From Dioscorea cayenensis subsp. rotundata (Eukaryota; Streptophyta; Magnoliopsida; Dioscoreales; Dioscoreaceae): a stretch of DNA of 64,000 nt. How positions within the stretch are numbered: the first letter of the stretch is position 1; each line of letters starts with the position of its first letter. The notes below the pieces were generated by a model. That model made no database searches, was not told the origin of the DNA, and was given only the letters and a program-made list of their open reading frames with translations. Below, piece by piece: positions 1-12,830 of the stretch. The position numbers were made by a program, and so were the translations under genes. Location of the stretch: positions 30,373,916 through 30,437,915 of the forward strand of contig NC_052489.1 in NCBI RefSeq assembly GCF_009730915.1, in the 5' to 3' direction.

Positions 1-1184
1 GGGTACCATCGAGAAACAGCTAGCCGCCCCGCAAGCCCTCTCGAATCCCACAATACACGCTACCGAAAGAAAAGAACGCATCGCTTAAAAACGACCACCG
101 CTCTTCCACGATCGCAACGCCGCCGGATTTGTCTCACCCACCTATCCACATACCAAAGCAAACATGACATAGCCGGAGATGTCACCGCTGGCCGAGGACC
201 ACCCTGCACGCTGCTTTTTTCCCAACCAAGCTCGCTAGTATGGTATGTGGACACCATGTTCCCGCAACACGTCCCTTCCTCGAATGTCGACTGGCCTCAG
301 CATAAGGGATCGGCCCTCGAGCTTCAATCACTCGCGCTAACCCATTTTTTTGACGCTGGATGCGACGTCAACCCATGCCACCACCGCAAAGCGACGGTTG
401 ATTGCCTTGATTCGAAAGTATTTTTTTGTTATACTCTTTTCGATGACAGTGACGCCTAACGACAACCACTCCAACAAGCATTCCACAACACTCGATGTTT
501 TTCGCTTTTACGAATTTGAAGTCAAAAATTCCTTTTGATCTGCATGATTTTGAAGTACATCCTCGAAAATGTTCGACACCGCCAAAACGTCTGTCCAATA
601 TCCAACGACAACACTTCGTGAACGATCCGACGAGGAAGGAAGACATCCCACACCGCCAGTGGTCACCAGCTGGGACGAATGGGAGCACTCGCAGAATCAA
701 TTCCCCGCCAACACTTCACTCAAAATGAAAAAGATCAATATGTTAAGCTGAGAGTATAATGTTTAAGCGATAATGACAATAGTTAAACGTTAAATTAAAT
801 ACTTAAGCAATTAACTAATAACGTAAAGGACTAGTATAATATGTTAACCAAATGATTTTGACATATTTAAACAATAAACGATCCCTGCATCAACCTGAAT
901 AATTAAAAGAAAAGGAACTTACAACGAGTAAACCCTCATTTTCATTAGGATTCTGCAATGGCACATTTTTCTCTGCCCCGACGACAATATCAACTACAAA
1001 GACATTCAAGATGGAATGGACGCGACACATCCGCCGGAAGTCAACATCGCTTTGATCGGGTCAAAACCGCTTTTATATCCATCTCGTGTGATGTAACTTA
1101 ACCTCGACAAGAGAAACTTCGAGACCCCATCGATCACATATCTCAGCCTAACACCAACTCCCAAGAAGTCCGAGCACTGAACAT
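1..1184 (-). pseudogene. MULE (MuDR-type) transposase, 5' portion, broken
   Basis: This is the 5' part of the transposase gene of the left MULE, paralogous to 56484-57662 in the right element. The piece near 60-257 reads MVSTYHTSELGWEK and then CLLWYVDRWV, closely matching STYHTSRLGWEK and CLLWYVDKVA of the right copy. The reading frame is interrupted several times between 1184 and 260. The segment ends at the window edge just before the catalytic domain. The encoded protein would bind the element's ends and catalyse DNA-mediated transposition. As seen here it cannot be translated in one frame. Confidence 0.7.
740..900 (-). repeat. Left-MULE copy of the ~21-bp TTAA-core periodic array
   Basis: A run of TTAAGC, TTAAGCG and TTAAACG cores recurs about every 18-22 bases. 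Related tracts follow at 1560-1640 and 1690-1860. The same array, inverted, is in the right element at 56800-56960. Read in the sense direction of the transposase (minus strand here) the motif is CGCTTAA/CGTTTAA, the same sense-strand polarity as in the other copy. Confidence 0.6.
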
Positions 1185-3265
1185 TAGCACTCTTCCCTCC
1201 CCGTCAATCTAAGCAATACCACAAAACTCTCCATAATATATCGGTCTAAAACCAAATCGATACAAAACCAAATAAAACGAAGAACAAAAAAGAAGACGTA
1301 AGAAGAAGAAGTAGAAGATGTAAAGAACAAACAGCAATGAAAAGGCAAAACAAAAAAAGTGCACAGCATAGTACGATAGAGGTTGGGACTAGACGTGATG
1401 TGATTGGGCGGTATTTTTCCTCCATCCCAAGGGCAAAAAGGGAAATATATGTCACCGTCAGCGAGGAAGACATATCGTCATCATTCGAACGAAAGTTCTC
1501 AACTCAACATGAGTCTCCTCGTAAACGCTCAAGCTTTTTTATGTTTAAACAGTATACATATAGTGTTTAAAATAACTAGTTAATTGTTTAACTAAAGTCT
1601 ATATCATTTAAATAATATGTTATCGTTTAAATCGAACGCTTTTCAACGACATCACAGTCAAGATGGGTACCTCCCCGGGTCACTCGCTTAAAACATCTTT
1701 TACGTATTTTCTTAAACACCGCTGCATCATTGTTTAAAGAGTAACTTGTGTAGTGTTTAACTTTTTTTCTATTGTTTACACCGTTGTCATTGCTTTTAAA
1801 GAGTAAGTTTTTTCTTAAACACCGCTGTCATTGCTTAAATATATTTACGTATTTTCTATCGTTTACAACGACGCTCTTTTGCTTTCCCACATTGTTTGTT
1901 TTTACTAGGTCTATGTTTAAATTTCGTAAGTTCACAACAAATAAGCTTGTTTCGCTTTTATTTATAAAAGATTTACAACATTTACAACATTTACAACGTC
2001 CCGTCGGACTGACACTCACGACTCGACCCTCGTGATAACGTAAAACAAGTGTCTCAGACATCTCGAACGCTCACAAATGGCCAGATAACATGCGCATCAA
2101 CTCGAACCTCGCACAACGCTACAACATTAAAAAGGTTAAAACAACACACATTCATGAAAACGACTATTAATCAATGTGTCACGGTCGGATCTTAAACGAA
2201 GATACTCGAGAGTTAAACACGTAACGTAATAGTCAGTACTAATCGACGTAATGTTCTTAAATGGTAAACTGTAAAAGTCTCAAGCGATAAATATCAACCT
2301 CGTCTTTAAAAGGATGTTTCCCCGATCTCCCTCCTCTAGAGATCCTCCGCAATCACGAAATACGTGAAAAATTTCTTTTTCTACCCAAGTCGAAATGCTC
2401 GCTTAATCGCTCGCCTGTCATCCAATCGAAGAATCCTCTCGCGATTCGTGCAATCATGAGAGCATTTCGACTTAAGGGCAGAAAAAGATAGTTTAACTTG
2501 TCATGCGATTGCATGCTAAACGATTCTCAAGATAAGGAAGAAGGTTCACTGAAACATCCTTTCGAGATAGAGTGGTTGTCCACTGGAAGAGGAGGACTGA
2601 GGAGGAGGAGGAGGAGGATGACTGAGGACTGATTTAGAGTGGTCATGTCCATGGGAGGGTTCTTTTCCGTTATTTATGGTGTGAATTCCATCAAGCGTCG
2701 ACTCTTCATATCCGAGAAAAAGTTAAACGACAACGGCCGACATCGATCGACGAGAACTAACGGGTGTTCGAAAATTACGTTATCGCGCATAAATTTTAAT
2801 GCCAGCCATTAATTCTTACGCACGGATACCATAACCTCGCCACCGCCACGTCGCCACCGCCAAAGAATTCAGATCAACGAAAAGATCACCGCTTTACGTA
2901 GAGACTTTGAGAATTTACACGCTAATCATGAATAGTTATACATGTAAAGACAACGCTAAACCAGAGACGTGAAGTATTACACTGATATGATAATTATTAA
3001 ACATATTAGTAGAAAAATATTTAAACGTTAAACCAAGCTAGAAAAGCCTCTCAAAAGGCTCGAACACGACGCGATTTCTGCGCTTTCCTTTCCCACCATT
3101 TTTCAGCCTAAAAACTGGGATTTCACAACATGACCCATTTAAGCTGAACTGAGGGAGGTAAAAGGGAAGTTAAACACTAACCTGAAAGCTTGTCCGGGTG
3201 CAAAAAGTAGGAGGGGTTTTTGAGAAGTTTTGAAAATTACTGATAGGGTGAACAGTAATTTTCCC

Positions 3266-4116
3266 TAAATTTTAATATATTATTTATGATTAAACTCTAA
3301 TTAAATCTTGATAGAAGCCATGCAAGAATATTATATCAAATCAACAAAGCATGTAAAAAACGTGTTTCAGTTTTTAACCATAAAAAATAGAAGTAATAAT
3401 TGAGAACATTTTTTGTTCATAAAAAAAAACTGAGAATCTTGCCATCTGGCATTTGAAAATTTCATTTAGTCAATAAAATTATTAAAATCACACATTTTCA
3501 TATTGGTTCTAATATATGTAAAATTATGTAGAGGATCTACCAGAATTAATCAAGACCGTCGGATTTCAATCCAATAATTTGCACTGTTTAATAAACATTA
3601 TTTATAAACAGTTACACAATGAAAAAATGACTACATAATATTTTAATCTCAACCATTCAATCAATTCAGTATAATAACTAAATCAATCTTAGCTGTCCAA
3701 ACATATTTCTAATAAATTTATAGTTGTAAATTCAAAAACCTTTAATAAGAACAAGGTGACATCAGAACAATCCTAATAATCCGGGTTCCATAATCGAGTA
3801 CTGTTCATGAATTAATTTTATCATTACTCTCACTCTTCTTTTTTCAAATCTGGAGGCGTCTTTGTGGACGTCCTCAAATGATCTTTATTCATATATACAT
3901 GTATTTTGAAAGTAATTTCGAACCTTTTCAATTAGTCATTCTCTTCTTTACTTTTTTTTTCCGCCACTGTTTTTGGTATTTTTTAACTACTCGATTTTTA
4001 TTATGTTATTTTTAATTATTAAAACTATTTTTATATTCAATGATACTAGAGTGATTATCTCAGTCCATACTGATGCATCTTGCTTAATATTTGCTTGCTA
4101 TAAGAAATGAACTCAC
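3266..4116. other. AT-rich intergenic DNA
   Basis: No gene is supported here. The stretch is strongly AT-rich, with stops in all frames. A GTCGGATTTCAATCCAA-like segment near 3558 resembles the CCGTTGGAT motif of the MITE-like repeats at 40 and 42 kb, but no element boundaries can be drawn. Confidence 0.5.
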
Positions 4117-4281
4117 CTTATTTTGCCCAAGCACAAGTGTGTTGGCAAATGACAAGCTCACTCTATCTGGTCTTGAAGGAAACTTGTTAGCATAGACAGT
4201 CCATGAACTTGGCTCCTTTGGGCAGCTAATAGCTCCTCTCCCCGGGCCGGAGGTGCTCACCTCTTTTGCCAATGCAACCAT
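4117..4281 (-). CDS. Orphan coding-like exon, 55 codons, unknown product
   Basis: An ATG at 4281 opens 55 codons ending LVLGQNK, followed at once by a perfect splice donor (AAG|GTGAGT, intron starting at 4116). The stretch is clearly richer in GC than the AT-rich DNA around it, as a real exon would be. The protein begins MVALAKEVSTSGPGRG and includes SCPKEPSSWTVYANKF. I do not recognise the family. No continuing exon is visible in the AT-rich DNA below 4116, and the MULE begins at 3265, so this may be a relic first exon cut off by rearrangement. It could also be a captured fragment. Confidence 0.35.
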
Positions 4282-5828
4282 TATATTATTTCATCTGAAT
4301 TTGGATTTAAAAATAAAATGTTTAAAGTCGAAATCTTTTATCGATATGATAAATTTGAAAAATCTTTTATGAAATTCAAAAACAGTTAAAGAGAGCTAGT
4401 ATTACTTAACTCTTGTTAATTTTAATAACTTTGACTCTAATGGGAGGAAGTATCGATCAATAATATATTATAAATACAAAAAGAATAGTGATAGGTAAAA
4501 AAATTTATATTTGCATTTAAGTAATCAAAACAGAAAGAAAACGCACTCATATACATGTTTTCAATATCTTCACTAATCCAAAGTGTAGATCCAATGGTAA
4601 AAATTTAGAACGAAAATTATCCTTGATAATTATTTATTTTTTATTAAATATATTTGAATCTCCTTCTAGAGGCAAGAGACTTGTAAAAGAAAGAGACAAT
4701 TTTTTTTTTTTAAACAATAGATGATAAGCATCTATACTTAAAAGTTTATTAAAGAACATATAACTAAAATAGTGCACTAGTTACGATGATTTATTGATTT
4801 TTTAGAGATTTATTAACTTATCAGATGTTATATGAGAAAATAAAAGTTTGTTAACATCATGTGAAACCTCAAAAAATTAACATGAATCATACCGAATTAA
4901 TAAGTTTTTCATAATATGTAACTCTAAAGAGAAGAACTACAACTCCCATAAAGACTTACCGGACATATATATTTAAATATTACGCTAAAAGTTCTTGAAC
5001 CAAGTTATAATATTATTACAGTTCTATAACCCAGGGACTTACATTTGCACCTACCCATTCACTATCCATCACTGTGCTGGGCGGTGGTGGTCAAAAGAAA
5101 CCAGATGGATCTGTAAATAATTACCCACGCACAACATTCACGTTTTTAATTTTATTTTAAAATAAAGCAATTAATACATCACATATATAAAATTAACATT
5201 CTCCAACCAAACACCCAGCAGTCATATCAACATGTGATTCCATTATAAAAAATATATATATATATATAGTAATTAATTTTTTTAATAAAAAATAATATTT
5301 ATAAATACATATCATTAATTAAAAAGAAATAACCCAAATATAAGCTGTAACTCATCAATCAAATTCAACCAAAAGTATAAAAAAAATTTTACTATGAAAG
5401 TAGATCTGCTTTCAGATATCAGTCACATGTTTTACTTATATATTTATTTAAAAAAAAGACGATTTTGTCTTTTCTAATAATTGATAATAATAATACACAC
5501 GAGTTTTATTGTGTTTTGTCTTGCACCAAAAAAATAATTCTTTAAATAATAATAATATAATAATATTGTATCATGTGTTCCATGTATCATTGTTTTTTTT
5601 TCCACAATCAATAGCAATTAAAATGACTTCATTTTTGTCCTTGTATTTAGAGAAATATCAACCAAAAATTAATAACTAAGAAATATTAATATAATTGATA
5701 TATTTGAGTGTGTGTGATAACTAAGAAAATTAATGAATGATGTGAAAAAGACAACCGTATTTATCGAAATCCCTCTATCATTGAAAAAAATAAAAATAAA
5801 AATAAAATAAAATAGAAGAAATAATAAA
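4282..5828. other. AT-rich intergenic DNA with no recognisable gene
   Basis: The stretch contains homopolymer and TA-dinucleotide runs (for example around 5252-5268) and stops in all frames. No coding, RNA or transposon feature could be supported. Confidence 0.5.
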
Positions 5829-6880
5829 TGTTAGTTCCGCTAGGCTGTCATGCTGAAAGGAACACTCAAGACTCATAGAATCTCACACAAACCAACAAAG
5901 AAAGCAGACACACGACATCTGGTAACCTCAGTGTGCCACTCGCTTATGCCCCATGTCAAGCCCCTGAGATAAACAATCCACTAAAAGAGAAAATACGAAG
6001 ACAAACACTGCAACTCACACCTCAACAACAAAAGATCACTACCCTCCTGAGATTGTCCCGACGCTCACACACTTTCCCTCCAAGAGTCACCCAAGAGTCA
6101 CACCCTACAATCTACGAGTCAGAAGTGAAATTTTTATATAAACGCCTCAACGTCCCAAATATAAAGACAAATCTCTTTAGAATCTCCGCTGGCTACTAAT
6201 TTAAAAACCTTCTCGAATTAGTCACGTAATTCCTCAGAATATAAGTCGCATACTGCCTCGATCACCGACTCGATCGAGCTTCTGCTCACGCTGCGACGAA
6301 TCTCAAGACCCATAAACCTCCCTGGCCATGCTTAGTCCGAGTCGACGCAGCCCAAAATCTCCCGATCCCGATCACGGCAACTAGCCTACCTCCCTCGCCT
6401 CATCACGCAGCCCTCGCAAGGGGCTGCACGCCCTCAGTGCTTTCACGTAAACTCGCCAAACTTAGTCTTCAATCCACCTAAATTTGGTCTTCGAAAGATT
6501 TTTCCAAACTCGATTTTTCAATTCACCCCAAGCTTTGGTCCTCAAATCTCGCTTCTCTCAATAGACTTCAATCAATCTTCATCAAGCGATTCTTCCAATC
6601 ATATCTTCAATTAGCCTTCATTCACACCACTGACATGATCTTTCTTTAATTGCCTCCACCATATTTAGCCTTCAATACTGGCCTCGATACGATCTCGTCT
6701 TCAAATACTCTCAAGATAATTCTCCACGTTAGTAGCTTACTAAAAATGAGATCCACCAAGATCTTCAAGACAAGTCATTGCCAGACCCAAGTCTCCTTAC
6801 CACGCCACAACGCTTACCACATCATCAATTACGCTCATTATCTTACTGGCCACGTCACTTTGCCCAGCCAAATCACGCCA
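5829..6880 (+). mobile_element. Solo LTR of an LTR retrotransposon (~1.05 kb)
   Basis: The block starts TGTTAGTTCC and ends ATCACGCCA, so it has the TG...CA ends of an LTR. It is flanked on both sides by the same five bases, ATAAA (5824-5828 and 6881-6885), the length made by retrotransposon integrase. Base composition shifts sharply from the AT-rich flanks to a more balanced, C-rich sequence. A TATA-like box (TTTATATAAACG) lies near 6131-6142, as expected of an LTR promoter. There is no primer-binding site, polypurine tract or gag/pol, so this is best read as a solo LTR left by recombination. Apparent reading frames inside are not genes. The Gypsy/Copia class is undetermined. The 5-base match sits in AT-rich DNA, so chance is not excluded. 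Confidence 0.65.
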
Positions 6881-6885
6881 ATAAA

Positions 6886-7693
6886 CAAGGCGATTACACT
6901 AATAATAAATAATAAAAATCATCAAAATGCATTGAAAAATCATGAGTATAGATTATTTATATACTGATATTAAATCAATGACAATCTTCTTCCGTTCACC
7001 ATTGATTTATTTTTACATCAAAAAATATATCATTTTTAAATAAGTATTTAAAAAATACAAATCACGAGGCATACTAATGACAAGGGAATTCATTTTTAAG
7101 ATTGAGATAACTGTCACAACTCATATATATATATATATATATATTGAGAAAATGACCCACCAACTTGAACATGGCCTCACAAATAAAAAGAGCTCACTAG
7201 ATGAAGTAGGTAGCAAAAGAGAAAAAGAAATTAAAGGAGGAATGAATAATACATAAAATATGATGTTCGAACTTGAAGTATGCTTTATTTAATTTTATTT
7301 AATTTTTCATCTTTTATATTAACTAATTCTTGAAAGGCCCTTATATCTTTCGCAACTTGCTAAATATATAGGAAATCTAACAAAACATATTATTGTTTTA
7401 TATATTTTTATTATCTTAAATTATGTATGTTATAAGGTTGAAACTGTCCCCAGATTTAACCCAAGCTGTCTCTATCAAAACAAACAATTAATTCAATAAA
7501 AATATACCAGAAGTAACATATAATCCCCTCCATACTTTGCTTATCCACACAATATCCCTTCAAGTTTGTATATTCCTAACAAGTCCTTACTTTTCATGCA
7601 TTTATAATTCAGTCTAGATTCCATTGACAGTGCTAGAAACGGAGTTAAGGCACCGAAGAAAAGAAAGGAGTTGGTTATCAAGGACTAGTATAA
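6886..7693. other. AT-rich intergenic DNA up to the gap
   Basis: There is a (TA)n tract at about 7121-7142. The short reading frame that runs into the gap from 7624 has no recognisable content. Confidence 0.5.
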
Positions 7694-8693
7694 NNNNNNN
7701 NNNNNNNNNNNNNNNNNNNNNNNNNNNNNNNNNNNNNNNNNNNNNNNNNNNNNNNNNNNNNNNNNNNNNNNNNNNNNNNNNNNNNNNNNNNNNNNNNNNN
7801 NNNNNNNNNNNNNNNNNNNNNNNNNNNNNNNNNNNNNNNNNNNNNNNNNNNNNNNNNNNNNNNNNNNNNNNNNNNNNNNNNNNNNNNNNNNNNNNNNNNN
7901 NNNNNNNNNNNNNNNNNNNNNNNNNNNNNNNNNNNNNNNNNNNNNNNNNNNNNNNNNNNNNNNNNNNNNNNNNNNNNNNNNNNNNNNNNNNNNNNNNNNN
8001 NNNNNNNNNNNNNNNNNNNNNNNNNNNNNNNNNNNNNNNNNNNNNNNNNNNNNNNNNNNNNNNNNNNNNNNNNNNNNNNNNNNNNNNNNNNNNNNNNNNN
8101 NNNNNNNNNNNNNNNNNNNNNNNNNNNNNNNNNNNNNNNNNNNNNNNNNNNNNNNNNNNNNNNNNNNNNNNNNNNNNNNNNNNNNNNNNNNNNNNNNNNN
8201 NNNNNNNNNNNNNNNNNNNNNNNNNNNNNNNNNNNNNNNNNNNNNNNNNNNNNNNNNNNNNNNNNNNNNNNNNNNNNNNNNNNNNNNNNNNNNNNNNNNN
8301 NNNNNNNNNNNNNNNNNNNNNNNNNNNNNNNNNNNNNNNNNNNNNNNNNNNNNNNNNNNNNNNNNNNNNNNNNNNNNNNNNNNNNNNNNNNNNNNNNNNN
8401 NNNNNNNNNNNNNNNNNNNNNNNNNNNNNNNNNNNNNNNNNNNNNNNNNNNNNNNNNNNNNNNNNNNNNNNNNNNNNNNNNNNNNNNNNNNNNNNNNNNN
8501 NNNNNNNNNNNNNNNNNNNNNNNNNNNNNNNNNNNNNNNNNNNNNNNNNNNNNNNNNNNNNNNNNNNNNNNNNNNNNNNNNNNNNNNNNNNNNNNNNNNN
8601 NNNNNNNNNNNNNNNNNNNNNNNNNNNNNNNNNNNNNNNNNNNNNNNNNNNNNNNNNNNNNNNNNNNNNNNNNNNNNNNNNNNNNNNNNNNNN
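7694..8693. other. Assembly gap of exactly 1000 N
   Basis: The exact length of 1000 suggests a placeholder of unknown true size. It lies just downstream (minus strand) of the receptor-kinase exon at 8982-9770, where a transmembrane/kinase exon would be expected. Confidence 0.98.
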
Positions 8694-8981
8694 TAGTTAC
8701 GCATTGCTTACAATATTGGATGTAATTTAAATGAATATGTAAATAATTTTACCCCGTTCCGGTGTATTGTTTTATTAGTATATATCATTATGTATATTAT
8801 ATAATTATAAATATTATAATCAAAAAATAGTTTCATTTTAATTTAAATTTAAACAAAAAAAAATTGTTCCCAATGTAAGTAATCTAGAACCAGAGGAGAG
8901 GTGATAAGTAATTTAGCTATTTTTCAGGGGTTTTAAGAAAAAAAAATCACTTGTTGGAAATAAATACTCACCTTAAGGACT

Positions 8982-9770
8982 CTCTTAAGCAATATGAGAT
9001 GTTGGTTGGCTGTACTGAAAAGTTGTAATAATAGAGGGTGAACCCCTGGCATAGAAAGTTGAATATGTCGGCTGGTTGTTGGTCTGACGAGGACCAATTA
9101 ATATAATTATTAGAGGGAAACATGGCAAGAAATCTGCAGGAAGGCATAAGGTTGCGAACTTCATATGGTATTCCATAATCACCACCGATGAGATAAATGA
9201 AGGAGTTGTTGTTGTGGCTCAAGCAAGGCACAGGCCTGTAGTAGTGATCATAGTTGTAGCCATAGTCGTAGTGATGCACGGACTTGTTCTTCACTTCTTT
9301 GAGCACCACCAGTAACCATCCATCGTGTGTGACCAGTGGTAACTTGTATGAATCAGGTCAGAGAATGTGTGAAGAGAGGCTGGAAGGGGAAGATGGCTGC
9401 AGCTGCCATTATCAATGTTGTTGTACTTCTCCATCCCAACATACTTCAATTGTATCTTAAGATAAGGGTAGTAATCTTGGTATGTGATATTGGTGACATA
9501 GTAGCTATGGGAGAATAGAGTGAGGACGGTGTGGTTGAGATGATCACAAGTGAGCTCATAGTTTGGATCACCACAGTTGGGAGTATCATCTTTGAGACGG
9601 AAAGGATATGTAATGTTTGTAAGGTTCCCACATGATGATGGACCACAATGATCTCCTACTGCAAAGACAAAAGTAGTACTGCTATGGAAGAAGAAGAAGA
9701 ACATGAAGAAAATGGTAAAGAGCAGAGATGAAGGAATTACTGCAGGAGAAGGAACATTAAAGATCACCAT
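8982..9770 (-). CDS. LRK10L/WAK-type receptor kinase, extracellular exon only, frame broken once
   Basis: The protein starts MVIFNVPSPAV with a hydrophobic signal peptide (FTIFFMFFFFFHSS, about residues 18-31). A galacturonan-binding-type Cys-rich domain follows (GUB_WAK family: CGPSSCGNLTNITYPF, then NCGDPNYELTC), with several Asn-glycosylation sites. A one-base frame break lies near 9310-9330; the second part continues VLKEVKNKSVHH, MPSCRFLAMFP and ADIFNFLCQGFTLYY, a typical LRK10L ectodomain. The exon ends at a consensus donor, AAG|GTGAG (8982|8981). Such proteins sit in the plasma membrane and join this ectodomain to a cytoplasmic Ser/Thr kinase in the next exon. No kinase exon follows, so it may be in the gap or lost. 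Either a one-base assembly error or a pseudogene would explain the break. Confidence 0.75.
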
Positions 9771-11429
9771 GTTAATTTGAATATGTATAATTGTCCTATA
9801 ATATCATGTTGCATATATATATATATATAGAGAGAGAGAGAGGTGTGCGTCTAATTCACCAATTTTAAAAAATCTGAAGTTTTTATAAAAAGAACAATCC
9901 ATAAATTCACATTACTAGTCTTCATTTTGATAATACAAGTCAACGCTCCTTTCGAATTGCATCATTTCAATTTCGGTATTTGTTTCACATTAATTAAATT
10001 TCTCTTGACTTTCAAGTCAATTATCTAATTTTTTTTAAGGTGAAAAAGTTAAACCTTAGACATTAAATTAAATAAGGGAAATGAAATATTTTTTTATTAT
10101 AAAGATGTTCAATTAAATAAAATTAATAATTGATGAACATTTTTTTCCTTACAAAGACTAAATATTTTCCTTTGATATTGTAATATCTCATTAACTAATT
10201 AGTTAAAGCAAATATAATAAAAATTTTGAGGAATTATTAATCTAGTTTGAACAAAATATCAATGAATTAATAAAGATTAGATTTTTTTATATTTTGTACT
10301 CAGATATGAAACTTATTTGTAATTGAATTTACTACTCTAATAAATAAAGGGTTCATACACAACAAATAGAGAAAATATAGATGCACGACTACTGGCAATT
10401 TATAATATAAAAGCCAATTGATGAGACTTCAGTAACATTGAATGCCCAGCAAAATTATACGCAGTTTACAAGCCTACTTTATTTGCTAGGTGCTGGGAAA
10501 GAAAAGCCAAATAAAGTTTTGTTTAGCTCACTCCAACTCTCATGCATGCTTTATCTATTATAAATTCATTTATAATTACAAAATTATTTTGACATTATTA
10601 ATGTTTTGCGGAACAATCCTTTCTTTAATATGCATTTGTTTTTAATAAAAATATATTCTAATACAAAGAATTTAACATGAATAATGAAAATAAATAAATA
10701 TTTTCTAGTACTCTGTTCTAATATGCATACATGTATATATGAATGCACATTAGGAAAATAGGAGAGATTACGTACATGCGTACTAAAAAAAAATCATACT
10801 TATCGTTAATTGGGTTTGTAATGAATACTTCATTTTTTGGGACAGTAAAATTGTTTAAGTTGAACAAAAAAAATATATAATCAAATACTCATACCCCTTA
10901 AAGATATATAAGATTTTGTAGCTATAGTTAATATATATACACATATAAAATGCCCGCTCTTCATGATATTTAGATAAAAATCATTTTTTTTTATATATAA
11001 TGGATAAATCACACTTCTTAATCAATAGAAGTTGGTCTCCCAATTTCTTATCTTGTAAGATAAAGAGTTACCATCCTTCTAATGTAAAGGTGGTCATGTA
11101 TATTTGTTTATATATCTTGCAATTTGTTTGTGAAAGTTTTTGACAATAAATATATTTAAATATCGATTTTTACAAAAATGAGATAAATACTTAGTTTATA
11201 TTGTGATAATTTATAATTTACAATAATGTCCTCATGAGACAAGAGAAGAACAAGAGCAGAGGTGCAGCAACATGAGGAAGAAGGATCTCATCGTGTTTGA
11301 ATAGTTGTTAATTATATATATTTATGATCATTTCTACTGATAGTATTATAATGCAGTTAATTACCTATATACATATCTATATATTATCTATATCTGCTCA
11401 TATACTGATATACATATAGGTTTGGGTCT
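9771..11429. other. AT-rich flank with one diverged ~185-bp repeat unit at 9851-10035
   Basis: Directly upstream of the receptor exon (minus strand) is a GA/TA microsatellite (about 9812-9841). Next comes one unit of the repeat family described for 11430-12830, recognisable by ACTAGTCTTCATTTTGATAA and GACTTTCAAGTCAA. Around 10320-10560 there is a segment that recurs, diverged, around 13010-13130 and 13920-13990. That marks an old duplication whose second copy was later split by the LINE at 13.1-13.9 kb. No gene was found. Confidence 0.55.
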
Positions 11430-12830
11430 CATTCACCAATTTTTTTTTAAAAAAAATCTAAATTTCTTATAGAAAGAATATCCATAAATTAATAAAATGA
11501 CATTACTAGTATTCGGATTAATAACGCAATATCATCTCTGTCACCGTTCCTTTCAAATTACATTATTCAATATCAGTATTTATTTCAAATTAAAGCCCCT
11601 GACTTCCAAGTCAATAATGTAATTTATTTTAAAAAAAAATCTAAATTTCTTATAGAAAGAAAATTCATAAATTAATAAGTTGATATTGCTAGTCTTCAGA
11701 TTAATAATGCAAGACCATCTCTGTCATAATTTCTTTCTAATTACATCATTCAATGTCAGTATTTATTTCTAATTAAATCTCTCTTAATTAAATCTCTCTT
11801 GACTTCCAAGTCAATAATGTAATTTTTTAAAAAAATAATCTAATTTTTTTATAGAAAGAAAATTCCATTAATTGGTAAGTTCATATTGCTAGTCTTCAGA
11901 GTAATAATGCAAGATCATCTCTCTCACGCTTCTTTCAAATTATATCATTCAATGACAATATTTATTTCAACTTACATCTCCCATGAATTCCAAGTCAATA
12001 ATGTAATTTAAAAAAAATTGATATATATATATATATATACATTGAATTGGGTCTTTTGTGTAGAATGTTCATTTCAGAGAAGATATAAGATTGAACCCTA
12101 AAACCCATACAATATATGCTTATTAAGTTTATTCTCCTGTGCATGTTTTCAACTTTCCTTCAATCTCCGATATTAATAAAGATTAGATTTTTATATTTTT
12201 TTTATTCAAGCATGAATTTTTTTTCTTGGTGTATTACTATTTAAAAAAATTAAATTTCTTATAAAAAGAAAATTCCATAATTTGATAAGTTAATTTTGCT
12301 AGCCTTTAGATTAATAATGCAAGACCATCTCTGTCAAGGTTCCTTTCAAATTAAATCATTCAATGTCAGTATTTATTTCTAATTAAATCTCTCTTGACTT
12401 CCAAGTCAATAATGTAGTTTTTTAAAAATAATTTAAATTTCTTATAGAAAGAAAAAATCCATTAATTGATAAGTTGATATTACTAGTCTTCATAATAATA
12501 ATATGAGACCATCTCTCTATCACGCTTCCTTTCAAATTGCATCATTCAATGTCAATATTTATTTCAAATTAAATCTCTCATGACTTCCAAGTCAATAATG
12601 TAATTTTTTTTAAAAAAAAATTTTGATAGATTTATATATATATATATATAAACGAATGATTAATGGCATCTTGTCTTATTGGTATTGGATCTCTTGTGTA
12701 GAATGTTCATTTCATAAAAGTTATAAGATCGAACCCAAAACCCATACAATATGTGCTTATTGAGTTTATGCTTCTGTGCACGTCTCCAACTTTCCTTCAA
12801 TCTCCGATGTTAAATCCGGAAACAGAGTGA
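11430..12830. repeat. Higher-order array of ~185-bp repeat units
   Basis: Five units of about 170-190 bp can be followed by the landmarks TTCTTATAGAAAGAAAAT, CTAGTCTTCAGATTAATAA, CATCTCTGTCA and GACTTCCAAGTCAATAATGT. They lie at about 11450-11630, 11632-11825, 11826-12010, 12235-12425 and 12426-12610. After units 3 and 5 comes the same ~120-bp tail (GTGTAGAATGTTCATTTCA ... CTTTCCTTCAATCTCCGAT, near 12055-12170 and 12695-12810), so the array is also organised as two larger blocks. Related single units occur at 9851-10035 and 17960-18120, with faint ones near 14775 and 15370. Two of these lie just 5' of receptor-kinase gene pieces, suggesting the unit began as flanking DNA of that gene family and spread by duplication. 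Confidence 0.75.

Larger units (their letters stand above)
1..3265 (-). mobile_element. MULE DNA transposon, truncated by window edge (inverted copy of the 54-63 kb element)
   Basis: The block is a diverged reverse-complement copy of about 54173-57662. Its inner end at 3265 carries the same terminal sequence (reverse complement of GGGAAAATTACTGTTCACCC) as the inner end of the right element. The internal order also matches inverted: Gly/Ser-type GGA repeats near 2590-2625, a TTTACAAC triplet at 1970-1998, a transposase start codon near 1184, and a first base matching the start of the right element's catalytic DGTHL motif. The remainder lies left of the window, so neither the outer end nor its target duplication can be seen. 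The flank past the end (TAAATTTTA) differs from the flank of the right copy, which fits independent insertions. Confidence 0.85.

Noticed and set aside
5933..6967. Two open frames of 88 and 105 codons
   Set aside because: They lie in or across the solo LTR and show no protein family features.
7624..8730. Long open frames on both strands across the gap
   Set aside because: They consist of N; nothing is encoded.
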